From Rutidosis leptorrhynchoides (taxonomy: Eukaryota > Streptophyta > Magnoliopsida > Asterales > Asteraceae), in NCBI RefSeq assembly GCF_046630445.1, contig NC_092340.1, positions 360,510,001 to 360,574,000 of the forward strand: a stretch of DNA of 64,000 bases. The letters are read 5' to 3'. Positions within the stretch are counted from its first letter, which is position 1. Each line of letters begins with the position of its first letter. The notes under the pieces were generated by a model, which had not been told where the DNA came from, ran no database searches, and saw only the letters and a list, made by a program, of their open reading frames with translations. A program made the translations under genes and the position numbers. Of the stretch, positions 1-11,324 are shown piece after piece.

Positions 1-2
1 TT

Positions 3-545
3 GAGGTGGGATCCGAAAGTGATTTAAAAGAGACCTTGAAGGTGGGCACACCTAGTCTAGCGACAAATAATAAGACGATTGATGAGATTAAAATTGAATA
101 TGAGTGGAAGCCGCCGAGATGCGCGTGTTGTAAAGTGTTTGGCCATCGGGATGCTCAATGTCCGAAAGTGATACCCGTGGATGCGAATACTGTAGTGACT
201 ACTAATGATGGATTTAAACAAGTTATAAATAAGAATGTAGCAAAGAAGGGGGTTGCTGGCATTTTTTTAAATAATGTGAAGCCAAAGTTTGTTTACAGGC
301 CGAAGCCGAAACCCGTTGTGGACACAAATAAACCGACAAGTGGTGTAGGAATGGGGAATATGGAAAATCCATTTGATGTTCTGATCAATTGCAATGAAGA
401 GGGAAATGGTGTTAAGCCACAAACAGACAAAGATGAGCAGCCTATCGAGGTGGAGCCGGGTAATGATGAAATGGCCAAGTTTATGGAATCGAAAAAATAT
501 TCTGAGGGGGCAAGCACTCCCGGTTTAGACGGTTTAAATGGTTAA
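3..545 (+). CDS. LINE ORF1 C-terminal part, zinc-knuckle RNA-binding protein
   Basis: The frame is open from the window edge; the true start is upstream (the codon at 6-8 is GTG, not a convincing start). It holds one CCHC zinc knuckle, CACCKVFGHRDAQC (C-x2-C-x4-H-x4-C), around 118-160, as in plant L1 ORF1 proteins that bind the element RNA. The C-terminal half is polar and rich in Pro, Lys, Glu and Asn. The stop codon at 543-545 overlaps the ORF2 start. The usual DUF4283 domain would lie upstream, outside the window. Confidence 0.85.
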   Translation, partial: EVGSESDLKETLKVGTPSLATNNKTIDEIKIEYEWKPPRCACCKVFGHRDAQCPKVIPVDANTVVTTNDGFKQVINKNVAKKGVAGIFLNNVKPKFVYRPKPKPVVDTNKPTSGVGMGNMENPFDVLINCNEEGNGVKPQTDKDEQPIEVEPGNDEMAKFMESKKYSEGASTPGLDGLNG

Positions 546-3500
546 CATCGCTTCATGGAATATAAGGGGGTTGAACCGCCTCCCTAAACAAAGTGAGGTT
601 CAAGATGTAGTTTCAAGTAACAAGCTTAGTATTTGCGCCATTCTGGAGTCACACGTAGCTATTGATAAATTAAGTAGAATATGTAGTTCGGTTTTTCCAC
701 GGTGGAGCTGGTCATCAAATAATAGCGTATGTGTTCGTGGTACACGTATTATTATTGGTTGGGACGTGGATGTAGTTCAATTAATGATTCTTGCTGTGTC
801 TGATCAAGCTATTCACTGTCAAGTAAAGTCGATAGCTGATGATCAAAGCTTCTTTATTTCATTTATTTATGCTGCTAACCAATATGTGAAGCGTAGACCC
901 TTATGGAGGGAATTGGAAATGCATAATCGTTTTATTAATGGAAATCCTTGGGTTATGATGGGTGATTTCAATGCTTCTTTGAGTTTGGAAGACTCGTCGG
1001 TGGGTAGTTCAAAAGTTACAATAGCAATGAGAGAATTCCAAGAATGTGTTGATAATGTGCAGATGGTAGATATTAACCACACGGGGTTTCGTTACACTTG
1101 GAACCAAAGACCTAATGCAGAGGTGGGATTGTTGAAGAAAATAGATCGAGTTATGGCTAATGAAGAGTTTATATCTACTTTCGGGGATGCATATGTGTTG
1201 TTTCAAGCTTACCGTATCTCGGACCACTGCCCGGCCATTTTGAAATTTGCGCAGAATGGGGAGAACAAACCAAAGCCTTTCAAGTTTAGTAACTATATTA
1301 CTGAGCATGAAAAGTTTAAAGATATGGTTGCAGAAGGGTGGAAGGTAGAAATCAAAGGCCACATGATGTTTAGGGTGGCAAAACGCCTTAGACTCCTGAA
1401 GAAACAAATGAGAAAGATAATGTGGAGTAAGGGGAATCTACATGAAAATGTGATTAATCTTAGGCGTGAGCTTGAGGAGGTGCAGGTTATGCTAGACAAA
1501 AATCCAGACTGCAAGGATACTCGAAATCAGGAAAGTGTAACTCTTAAGAAATACAATGAAGCGTTGTATGAGGAGGAGTGTTTTCTAAAGCAAAAATCGA
1601 AAGTAGAATGGCTTCGTGTTGGAGATAGCAATTCGAGATATTTTCATAATGTGGTTAAGGGGCGTAATCATCATAGCAAAATCCATGCGATTGAAAATCA
1701 AGAAGGGACTTTAGTTGAAGGGCATGCTGTATGTGATATCTTAGTGCAACACTATAAAAATTTTCTGGGAACAAGTGCAAATTGTATTCCCATTGCTGAC
1801 CCATCGTCGTTGTTTACAAAAAGAATCGGAAATCAAAATGCTGCTCGGATGGTTGTTCCTGTATCCACGGATGAGATAAAACATGCTTTATTCGATATAA
1901 ATGAGCTAAAAGCTCCAGGTCCGGACGGTTATTCTTCGGCTTTTTTCAAAAAAGCGTGGGATATCATAGGGAATGACGTTGTTAAAGCTGTGAAAGATTT
2001 CTTTAAAAATGGCAGACTCTTGAAAGAGATAAACCATACCATTATTAGCTTAATTCCAAAGGTACAAACCCCTACGAAGGTAACCGAATATCGTCCGATA
2101 TCTTGTTGTAACGTTATATACAAATGTATCAGTAAAGTCATATCTAATAGAATTAAAACGAGCTTGGAGGAAATCATTAGTGATAATCAGTCCGCATTTG
2201 TGCCCGGGAGAAGGATATCAGACAATATACTTCTTACTCAGGAAATTATGAAGAATTATCACCTTAACCGTGGTGTTCCGAGATGTGCATTTAAAGTTGA
2301 TATTCAAAAGGCATATGACACAGTAGATTGGGAATTTTTGAAGGCGTGTCTGGTTGGTTTCGGTTACCCCATGAAGATGGTTCAATGGATTATGCGATGT
2401 GTTTCAACCGCATCATATTCTATCAGCATAAACGGGCATCTAAATGGCTACTTTCCGGGTAAACGAGGTCTCCGCCAAGGAGACCCGTTATCCCCTTATC
2501 TTTTTACGATGGTTATGGAGGTTTTATCTTTGATGATGATTAGAAAGGCTACAAATGGGGATGAGTTTCGATACCACCCTAAATGTGAGAAAATTAAAAT
2601 TATTAACCTCTGTTTTGCAGATGATCTATTTCTTTTTGCGGCTGCTGACAAGCATTCAGTTGAGGTAATTCGAGATGCCATCGATGAGTTTAAGGCTTGT
2701 TCAGGATTAACTCCAAGTCTCTCTAAGAGTACCGCATTTTTTGCAAATGTATCTCAAACTCTAAAGGGGGAAATCCTGAATATTTTGCCTTTTGATGAGG
2801 GTCAGCTTCCTGTACGATATTTGGGAGTCCCGCTTGTTTCATCCCGTTTGATGTACCGAGATTGTAAAATTTTGGTGGAGAGAGTTAAGAGAAAAATTGA
2901 AGATTGGAAGAATAAATTTCTTTCCTTTGCTGGGAGAGTGCAACTCATCCTTTCAGTCCTAACGACTATGCAGGTATACTGGGCTTCCGTTTTCATGCTT
3001 CCGGACGCAATCATCAAAGATATTGAGAAATTATTACGCGGTTTTCTTTGGTGTCAAGGCGACATGAAAAGGGGGAAGGCCAAGGTGAAATGGGATGATT
3101 TATGCTTGCCAAAGGAGGAAGGGGGTCTTGGAATTAAAAGATTAAAATATTGGAATATCGCTCTCATTACAACTCATATATGGAGTATTATTACCCATAA
3201 AGAATCCTTGTGGGTTAAATGGGTTCACGCATATCACCTTGAAAATTACTCTTTTTGGGATGCTCCAATTAAACCGGACGCAAGTTGGAGTTGGAGACGG
3301 ATTTTAAATTGTCGAGAGATTATTCATACTCATATGGTTTATAGTATTGGAGATGGCGAAACAGCTCTTGCTTGGTTTGATAAATGGAATAATGTTGGTC
3401 CTTTAATTAAATTTATATCTTGGAGAGACATTAACGCAGCTGGATTTTCTCGTTATGCTCGTGTGACAGATTTAATCGAGGGGAACAGATGGCTTTGGCC

Positions 3501-4170
3501 GAACCATTGGCTGACAAAGTACCCTTTGCTTGGTTCAATCCAGCTTCCTGCACTTACAAATGCAAGGGATAAAATAAAGTGGCAAGGTAAGGATGGTGAC
3601 TTTCAACATTTCTGTGTTAGTCTTGCTTATGAGACAATTAGGCCTTCTGGTTCAATTGTGCCTTGGTTTGAGGTCATATGGCATTCCAATTGTATTCCCA
3701 GGCACACATTCATTCTTTGGCTCCTCATGAAACAAAAGCTTAAAACTCAAGATAAGTTGAAGGATTGGGAAGTTAGACAAGGTCAGGTTCTAAGATGTTC
3801 GTTGTGTATGGAATGTCAAGACTCCCATGATCACCTTTTTTTTGAATGTCGTTATTCGAGATGTGTTTGGGATTTTGTGACTCAGTGTGCCCAGGGGCTT
3901 AATAGCTATATATGGTCAATAGTTACAAATGATATTGTTGGGCTTTCAGCAAAGAAAAGTGCGAATACTCTGGTGGCCAAGCTTATTTTTGCAGCTACGG
4001 TTTACTTTATTTGGCAAGAAAGGAACTCTAGGTTATTCAAACCAAAAAGAAGATCATCGAAGGAGTTGTTTGGAGTCATTTACTCGGCGGTCCGGCTGAA
4101 ACTTCTCTCGGTTCGTTTCAAAGACTCCAGCCAGATTAAGTTGTTCAAGATAGCATGGAAGTTAGAGTGA
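538..4170 (+). CDS. LINE ORF2: AP-like endonuclease and reverse transcriptase
   Basis: A 1210-residue protein, full length for a plant L1 ORF2. N-terminal endonuclease/exonuclease/phosphatase domain about residues 3-235: ASWNIRGLN at the start, GDFN near 142 and SDH near 226. Reverse transcriptase about 460-750: YRPISCCN near 517, FKVDIQKAYDTVDW near 590, GLRQGDPLSP near 643 and the catalytic FADD box near 694. A zf-RVT zinc-binding region lies near 1041-1115 (CSLCMECQDSHDHLFFEC). It would nick target DNA and prime reverse transcription there. No RNase H domain follows zf-RVT, which some plant L1 lineages have. Start chosen at ATG 538 because the endonuclease motif begins four residues in. 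No disabling change seen; activity is not shown. Confidence 0.92.
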   Translation: MVNIASWNIRGLNRLPKQSEVQDVVSSNKLSICAILESHVAIDKLSRICSSVFPRWSWSSNNSVCVRGTRIIIGWDVDVVQLMILAVSDQAIHCQVKSIADDQSFFISFIYAANQYVKRRPLWRELEMHNRFINGNPWVMMGDFNASLSLEDSSVGSSKVTIAMREFQECVDNVQMVDINHTGFRYTWNQRPNAEVGLLKKIDRVMANEEFISTFGDAYVLFQAYRISDHCPAILKFAQNGENKPKPFKFSNYITEHEKFKDMVAEGWKVEIKGHMMFRVAKRLRLLKKQMRKIMWSKGNLHENVINLRRELEEVQVMLDKNPDCKDTRNQESVTLKKYNEALYEEECFLKQKSKVEWLRVGDSNSRYFHNVVKGRNHHSKIHAIENQEGTLVEGHAVCDILVQHYKNFLGTSANCIPIADPSSLFTKRIGNQNAARMVVPVSTDEIKHALFDINELKAPGPDGYSSAFFKKAWDIIGNDVVKAVKDFFKNGRLLKEINHTIISLIPKVQTPTKVTEYRPISCCNVIYKCISKVISNRIKTSLEEIISDNQSAFVPGRRISDNILLTQEIMKNYHLNRGVPRCAFKVDIQKAYDTVDWEFLKACLVGFGYPMKMVQWIMRCVSTASYSISINGHLNGYFPGKRGLRQGDPLSPYLFTMVMEVLSLMMIRKATNGDEFRYHPKCEKIKIINLCFADDLFLFAAADKHSVEVIRDAIDEFKACSGLTPSLSKSTAFFANVSQTLKGEILNILPFDEGQLPVRYLGVPLVSSRLMYRDCKILVERVKRKIEDWKNKFLSFAGRVQLILSVLTTMQVYWASVFMLPDAIIKDIEKLLRGFLWCQGDMKRGKAKVKWDDLCLPKEEGGLGIKRLKYWNIALITTHIWSIITHKESLWVKWVHAYHLENYSFWDAPIKPDASWSWRRILNCREIIHTHMVYSIGDGETALAWFDKWNNVGPLIKFISWRDINAAGFSRYARVTDLIEGNRWLWPNHWLTKYPLLGSIQLPALTNARDKIKWQGKDGDFQHFCVSLAYETIRPSGSIVPWFEVIWHSNCIPRHTFILWLLMKQKLKTQDKLKDWEVRQGQVLRCSLCMECQDSHDHLFFECRYSRCVWDFVTQCAQGLNSYIWSIVTNDIVGLSAKKSANTLVAKLIFAATVYFIWQERNSRLFKPKRRSSKELFGVIYSAVRLKLLSVRFKDSSQIKLFKIAWKLE

Positions 4171-4353
4171 TGTCTCAGCTATGTTTTTTATGTTTTGTAT
4201 GTTTTTTGGCTGTGTTGTCCAGCCTCTTGATAGGCTTGGTTGTGCTTGGCTTTAGGGCTCTCCTAAAGTAGTTGTGCTTCATTGTTTTTGTAACATAATC
4301 TTTTATTATTCTTTAATAAAAGTTCATCGGGGTAACCCTTTACCCAAAAAAAA
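4171..4353 (+). other. LINE 3' UTR and A tail
   Basis: Non-coding stretch between the ORF2 stop and the terminal A run (4346-4353). It contains AATAAA-like text near 4315. It marks the 3' end of the LINE. Confidence 0.7.
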
Positions 4354-5751
4354 TAGATGTTTACTTTCATAAATAAACAAATCAACTTTATCTTTGCTTA
4401 AAGTAAAAAGGCAAACATAACATTTAATTGTTAAATAAATAAATCTCTTTAATTTACCAACAACTATCCATTGTATTGTATATATAATAATAATTAATCC
4501 GGAAAGTTAGTTTTGGGTCCGAGCCTAGGCTCAGATTCTACTCGAGTTGGATGCGTAGGCTCGGGTTTACTATTCCTCAACCTTCAATATCAAATTGAAA
4601 TTTTCAATTTAGTCTTCACTTTCAATTGTCTTCTTTTAGTCATCGCCCATTTTTCATTTACACCCTACCATTATTTACGATTTATCCCCTTCCTACTTTT
4701 TTTGTCCGCTTTTAGTCCTCGACCAGTTTTCATTTCCAATTTACCCCTTCTTCTTACTTTTTTGTCTGCTTTTCATTTACGGAAAACCCCCTCCTACTTT
4801 TTTTGTCAAATTTTATTAAATTTTTTCTACAAAAACAACACGCCGAACCTCCCACTTGTTATATATCAATTATTAATCACTTAATTTGGGTCGAATACAA
4901 TTAACTACTAGAGAAATAACTTGGAAAAATTATCACCTAGAATAAAAGCGTATTCATGTACGGAATAATTACTAGAGAAAATAACTTGGCCCTGCCATTC
5001 AGTTGTTTGTTGCATAAAATATAATACTTTAACCTAAATAAGATTTATGATGCAACTGTGCAGATATAATTTATTTAAAAAATAAATTCCACGTAAGATA
5101 ATTCTTCATTGGAGATCTGATAATACAGCTTACATTACATTAGCCAATAGGAAACATTTTAATAACTACTATAACATGTCACCGCCACCTAGGATCAGTG
5201 TTGGTTTGGCTCTTGAGTGAGCGAAGAAACTAAAACATTAAAAAATGAACTCTTTCTTACTGGTGAAGCTCTTATTATAATTAAACAAGACCCATTGGCA
5301 GGGGTAACATAATATTACATTCACAAAAACATAAACAAGAGAATAGACTCTGCCTATAAACACAAAGGCAGATCAATCTTATGAGATTAGACTCTTAACC
5401 TTAAATCAACTTCATATATGAAATAGGACAAATACAAATGCACATTTGGTGCATAAGTAACAAGCAAATGATGATCAGTGTCATTAACTGATTAGTTGCA
5501 GTTTAGACCTACACCACCATTATCAGATCCTTCAATATTCTGCTTTGCTGATGCTATCTGTAAGTAGAAACATCTACTCAGTTTTTTGTTACCTAACTAG
5601 TTACATTACATTACATTAATGTTTAATTATAAAAGCATACATACAAGATGTTTAAAGCTAAGCCTCTCGAAAAAACAAAAGAAATAAAGATGTTTAAAGC
5701 TACATTTTAGGATGCAAGACTAGTACTTTTGTGCTAGCTTATAGAGACCAA
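4354..5751. other. Intergenic, no gene recognised
   Basis: AT-rich DNA. 4590-4870 is a pyrimidine-rich stretch with repeated short phrases such as TTTTCATTTAC and CTACTTTTTTTGTC. A 123-codon open frame at 4513-4884 merely reflects this low complexity. Nothing else was recognised. Confidence 0.5.
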
Positions 5752-5956
5752 GGGCCTGTTTACTTACCACTTAATGATCCGTTTTTGTACCGCTCTTAAT
5801 TCAATAAGTAAAATTGTTATTTAATTGTCTCTTAAACTCCCACTGAATCTGAAAATTAGTCTGTTTCCAGGAGACATGGATTCAGACACCCCTCCAGAAA
5901 AAGAGCCAAATGAAAACAGAGGCAAATTCAGAAAATTAGTAAACAACCGCTAACAA
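5752..5956. mobile_element. Possible hAT-like MITE
   Basis: The left end reads GGGCCTGTTTACTTACC and the right end, on the other strand, GCGGTTGTTTACTAATT, giving short imperfect terminal inverted repeats about 200 bases apart. GGGCCTGTTT-type ends are common in plant hAT MITEs. A clear 8-bp target duplication was not found, so the call is tentative. Confidence 0.35.
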
Positions 5957-6714
5957 CCTCTTCTAAAAATAGGACCAGGGATGTTGTGTGACCAAAAGAA
6001 GAAATATTTCCAAAAATGTACAATCTGATGTAACCAACAGCAAACAACTATTTCCAAGGAATTTACAATTTTGATTAAGGACAATATATATTCGAAAGTG
6101 TATTTTTTTTTATTTATGAAATAGAGTAAGAAGCTTACTTTTGTTACCATTTCTTCATTTTCTTCACTCAGTTCCCTTTCCTGTTTGCAAAATTTGAAGT
6201 TGACAAGGTAAATAGTGAGTTTATTCGGGCTCTAAATGACAGAATAAAAGAATATACGCCCGATGTACACAAATAACAGGAAACGATGGTGTGATCTAAA
6301 ACGAACTTGCAATTAACCAGATGAATTAGCCTCCACGTACAATAAAGCAATGGGCTTGAGTTCATCGGCTGATATTAGGTACTCCATTTCAAATTGTTAT
6401 GCCCATTAAATCATTAATGTCTTCATCTAAAACGTTTGTGTGTGATTAACTCACTTTCACAACTAACCACATACATATCTGGAAGCACAGCAGCAATTAT
6501 ATGAAGCAGGAATTAAACAACTAATGCCCCTACTAGTAGCTGTTTTTTGTATCCATATGATCAAGAGTGTGCCAAGACCTGAGGGACTGCATGAAAGAAT
6601 GTAAAGAATGCTGATAACTCGTACTCTGAACCATTTGTCAGCACAATCTACCAAACAGAACAAGGGGCAGATGCCATCACTGTAGAAACCAAGTTCCACC
6701 ATCTTACCACGTAG
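5957..6714. other. Intergenic, nothing recognised
   Basis: Short open frames only, no recognisable motif on either strand. Confidence 0.4.
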
Positions 6715-7579
6715 GCAAGGTTGCAAATAACACTAACTGGTGAGTAATCGGTCGGGACTTTGAAGGGAGTAATCGGAAAGTCGGGAATTAATTGGGTGTT
6801 GACTAAGTTCTACTAAGTTTGACTTTGACCGATTAATCCCTGCTTTGACTCATTAATCCGATCAATCCCCAGTTTATGGTGGCTGATTATATGTTGACTA
6901 AGTTTGACTTTGACAGATTAATCCCTGCTTTGACCCATTAATCCCAATTAATCCAACCAATCCCCAATTTATGGTGACTGATTAGATGTTGACTAAGTTT
7001 GACTTTGACCAATTAATCCCTGCTTTGACCCATTAATTCCAATTAATCCGATCAATCCCCAATTTATGGTGGCTGATTTTCGGATGTTGACCGATTAATC
7101 CGCGGTGACCGATTTATAACCGATTTAGATTAGTCAGATCGGACCTCTCAAAAAATGAGTAAACGCAAAGTAATTCCGAGTTTTACAACACTGTATGTAG
7201 GTTACTCAAACTCTTATAAGCATTGTTGTAAAAGACCCCGATTACTCCTTTTTAAGAGTAGACCGATCCAATTTTTCATAGTCCGTTTGATTAATTGATA
7301 AACGCCGGTTAATGGGTTAAAATCGAATTTGCTGGTGAAAGTCGGTCAAAGTCAAAATTAGTCAACATTTTAACATTTTAACATGAATTTAAACTAGAAT
7401 TTTAGAGTTTTTGACCAAATTTATATTTTTAGACAATTATGATGAAGTTTATGTTTATCGTTTTCTTCTATATTTACACATATAATTTTGAAACTTATTA
7501 TTTAAAAGTATAAAAAGTCCAATCCGATTACTCCTCAAATTGCCGATTACTCCCCGAGTAGCGAATTTTGCAACATTGC
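6715..7579. mobile_element. Non-autonomous DNA transposon with internal tandem repeats
   Basis: The ends form a degenerate inverted repeat of about 45 bases: GCAAGGTTGCAAA at 6715 faces GCAATGTTGCAAA read from 7579 on the other strand, and both continue into GAGTAATCGG motifs. Inside, a unit of 95-98 bases is repeated three times (6798-7085). No coding capacity. The target duplication is unresolved, so the superfamily is not assigned. Confidence 0.5.
6798..7085. repeat. Three tandem units of 95-98 bp
   Basis: Units start at 6798, 6893 and 6988 with GTTGACTAAGTT and run through TTTGACC, ATTAATCCCTGCTTTGAC, CAATCCCC and TTTATGGTG. A fourth, truncated start lies at 7086. Units differ by scattered substitutions, so the array is not new. 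Confidence 0.8.
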
Positions 7580-8033
7580 TTATAAGGTTTGACTAATCAA
7601 GGTACATATTTCTTCGACTGATATTTTTTAAACAGTACCAAACATAAACATCACCAATAGTTAAGAAGAAAAGTGGTTAATAACGTAGGGATAAATATAT
7701 TGGCACGTGTATATGACATTTAAGAAAATACCATAGCATTGAACAAAATTAAAAGTCGAGAGTTTGAACCTCTTGAAAGAGTTTGAGTAATCAATGAGGT
7801 GAAGATGATGGTGAAACTCGATTACTGTACTGATATGTCTTAAAGAGATTAGGTATATATTTCAGACCCCTTATCGGAAACAAACACATTGGACCTCTAC
7901 AATCTCCAGCAATAAGTGTAGACCTCCATAGATTAACGACTAATTTATCGGAAACTAGAAATTACATCCTATAAGTACAATAACAACACATTTGATGATA
8001 TGAGGCTGTGGACTCTTAATAAGGTATGATCTC
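7580..8033. other. Intergenic, nothing recognised
   Basis: AT-rich DNA up to the target duplication of the adjacent LTR element. No supported feature. Confidence 0.4.
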
Positions 8034-8038
8034 TATAT

Positions 8039-11000
8039 TGAAATGTCCCGTTCTTATTGATTAAAAACGTTCCATATTAATTGATTTCGTTGCGAGGTTT
8101 TGACCTATATATGAGACGTTTTTCAAAGACTGCATTCATTTTTAAAACAAACCATGACCTTTATTTCATAAATAAAGGTTTAAAAAGCTTTACGTAGATT
8201 ATCAAATAATGATAATCTAAAATATCCTGTTTACACACGACCAGTACATAATGGTTTACAATACAAATATGTTACATCGAAATCAGTTTCTTGAATGCAG
8301 TTTTTACACAATATCATACAAACATGGACTCCAAATCTTATCCTTATTTTAGTATGCAACAGCGGAAGCTCTTAGTATTCACCTGAGAATAAACATGCTT
8401 TAAACGTCAACAAAAATGTTGGTGAGTTATAGGTTTAACCTATATATATCAATCGTCACAATAGACCACAAGATTTCATATTTCAATACACATCCCATAC
8501 ATAGAGATAAAAATCATTCATATGGTGAACACCTGGTAACCGACATTAACAAGATGCATATATATAAGAATATCCCCATCATTCCGGGACACCCTTCGGA
8601 TATGATATAAATTTCGAAGTACTAAAGCATCCGGTACTTTGGATGGGGTTTGTTAGGCCCAATAGATCTATCTTTAGGATTCGCGTCAATTAGGGTGTCT
8701 GTTCCCTAATTCTTAGATTACCAGACTTAATAAAAAGGGGCATATTCGATTTCGATAATTCAACCATAGAATGTAGTTTCACGTACTTGTGTCTATTTTG
8801 TAAATCATTTATAAAACCTGCATGTATTCTCATCCCAAAAATATTAGATTTTAAAAGTGGGACTATAACTCACTTTCACAGATTTTTACTTCGTCGGGAA
8901 GTAAGACTTGGCCACTGGTTGATTCACGAACCTATAACAATATATACATATATATAAAAGTATGTTTAAAATATATTTACAACACTTTTAATATATTTTG
9001 ATGTTTTAAGTTTATTAAGTCAGCTGTCCTCGTTAGTAACCTACAACTAGTTGTCCACAGTTAGATGTACAGAAATAAATCGATAAATATTATCTTGAAT
9101 CAATCCACGACCCAGTGTATACGTATCTCAGATTGATCACAACTCAAACTATATATATTTTGAAATCAACCTCAACCCTGTATAGCTAACTCCAACATTC
9201 ACATATAGAGTGTCTATGGTTGTTCCGAAATATATATAGATGTGTCGACATGATAGGTCGAAACATTGTATACGTGTCTATGGTATCTCAAGATTACATA
9301 ATATACAATACAAGTTGATTAAGTTATGGTTGGAATAGATTTGTTACCAATTTTCACGTAGCTAAAATGAGAAAAATTATCCAATCTTGTTTTACCCATA
9401 ACTTCTTCATTTTAAATCCGTTTTGAGTGAATCAAATTGCTATGGTTTCATATTGAACTCTATTTTATGAATCTAAACAGAAAAATTATAGGTTTATAGT
9501 CGGAAAAATAAGTTACAAGTCGTTTTTGTAAAGGTAGTCATTTTAGTCGAAAGAACGACGTCTAGATGACCATTTTAGAAAACATACTTCCACTTTGAGT
9601 TTAACCATAATTTTTGGAGATAGTTTCATGTTCATAATAAAAATCATTTTCTCAGAATAACAACTTTTAAATCAAAGTTTATCATAGTTTTTAATTAACT
9701 AACCCAAAACAGCCCGCGGTGTTACTACGACGGCGTAAATCCAGTTTTACGGTGTTTTTCGTGTTTCCAGGTTTTAAATCATTAAGTTAGCATATCATAT
9801 AGATATAGAACATGTGTGTAGTTAATTTTAAAAGTCAAGTTAGAAGGATTAACTTTTGTTTGCGAACAAGTTTAGAATTAACTAAACTATGTTCTAGTGA
9901 TTACGAGTTTAAACCTTCGAATAAGATAGTTTTATATATATGAATCGAATGATGTTATGAACATCATTACTACCTCAAGTTTAGTAGGTAAACCTAATGG
10001 AAGTGACAAGAAATGATCTAGCTTCAAAGGATCTTGGATGGCTCGAAAGTTCTTGAAGTAGGATCATGACACAAAAACAAGTTCAAGTAAGATTTTTACT
10101 CGAATTAAGATAGTTTATAGTTATAGAAATTGAATCAAAGTTTGAATATGAATATTACCTTGAATAAGAAAGATAACCTAATGTATATAACAAAGGTTTC
10201 TTGATCTTAGATGATTACTTGGAATGGATTAGAAAGCTTGGAACTAAATTAGTAAACTTGAAGGGATTTTTGAAGTGTTCTTGAAGTGTTCTTCCTATGA
10301 TGATTATAGCTTGATTCTTGAAGTGATTTTTGATGAAGATGATGATTAACTACTGAAAAAATACGTTCATAATAGTGTGTGTGTGTTGAGAGAGAATTAG
10401 AAAGAGAATTGGAAGTGAAATGGAGTGAATGATGAGTGGTAATTGGTGAGTGGTGAGTGGGGTTAAAAGGAGTTCTAGTTAGTTGACTAGCTCATGGTAG
10501 AAGTTAAAATTGATTAGTCATACATGACATAATCAAGAGTGGAATCCCATGCTAGTTCCTATTGGTATATACTCATAGTAAGTACGTTTTGAAGCTGTGT
10601 ATAATACGGGTAAGAATACGACTAGAATTCTTGATGAAAGAAAAGAATGGAAAAGTAACTGTAACCATTTTCGTTAAGTATGAGTGTTTTGATATATGTC
10701 TTGAAGTCTTCCAAAAGTATTTTAATACATCTAAATACAGTACATGTATACACATTTTAACTGAGTCGTTAAGTCATCGTTAGTCGTTACATGTAAGTGT
10801 TGTTTTGAGACCTTTAAGTTAACGATCTCAATTAATGTTGTTAACCCATTGTTTATTATATCTAATGAGATGTTAAATTATTATATTATTATGATATTAT
10901 GATATATTAATATATCTTAATATGATATATATACATTTAAATGTCGTTACAACGATAATCGTTACATATATGTCTCGTTTCGAAATCCTTAAGTTAGTAG

Positions 11001-11289
11001 TCTTGTTTATATGTATATAACTCATTGTTAATATAATTATGGAGATACTTACTTATCATAATCTCATGTTAACCATATGTATATCCATATATATATCGTC
11101 ATGTCATTTTTACAAGTTTTAACGTTCGTGAATCGTCGGTCAACTTGGGTGGTCAATTGTCTATATGAAACATATTTCAATTAATCAAGTCTTAACAAGT
11201 TTGATTGCTTAACATGTTGGAAACATTTAATCATGTAAATATCAATCTTAATTAATATATATAAACATGGAAAAGTTCGGGTCACTACA
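8039..11289 (-). repeat. 3' LTR of element 1
   Basis: 3251 bp; on the minus strand it begins TGTAGTGACCC and ends GGGACATTTCA. It carries the conserved donor-like GTGAG (8869-8873), hairpin (8408-8421) and acceptor-like CAGGT (about 8382-8386) module discussed in the findings. Open frames inside are non-coding artefacts. It matches the right-hand LTR closely, apart from the inverted duplication there. Confidence 0.92.
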
Positions 11290-11304
11290 GTACCTACCCG
11301 TTAA
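11290..11304 (-). promoter_or_regulatory. Polypurine tract of element 1
   Basis: On the minus strand TTAACGGGTAGGTAC lies directly against the 3' LTR start. This is the expected site for plus-strand DNA priming. The same 15 bases adjoin the 3' LTR of element 2. Confidence 0.75.
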
Positions 11305-11324
11305 ATAAATTTCGTCCCGAAATT

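Larger units (their letters stand above)
1..4353 (+). mobile_element. L1-type LINE, 5'-cut by window edge
   Basis: Non-LTR retrotransposon: end of ORF1, complete ORF2 (endonuclease plus reverse transcriptase), a 3' untranslated stretch at 4171-4345 and a run of eight A at 4346-4353. The 5' end lies outside the window, so the upstream target duplication cannot be checked. ORF1 and ORF2 overlap by eight bases in different frames (538-545). No stop or frameshift is visible in either frame, which suggests a fairly recent copy. Confidence 0.9.

Noticed and set aside
4513-4884. 123-codon open frame, hydrophobic
   Set aside because: Built from repeated pyrimidine-rich text (TTTTTTGTC, CATTTAC); no conserved motif and no usual codon pattern.
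8416-8610. 64-codon frame repeated exactly at 18261-18455
   Set aside because: Lies in the LTRs of element 1 and is repeated because the LTRs are; no sign of a protein.
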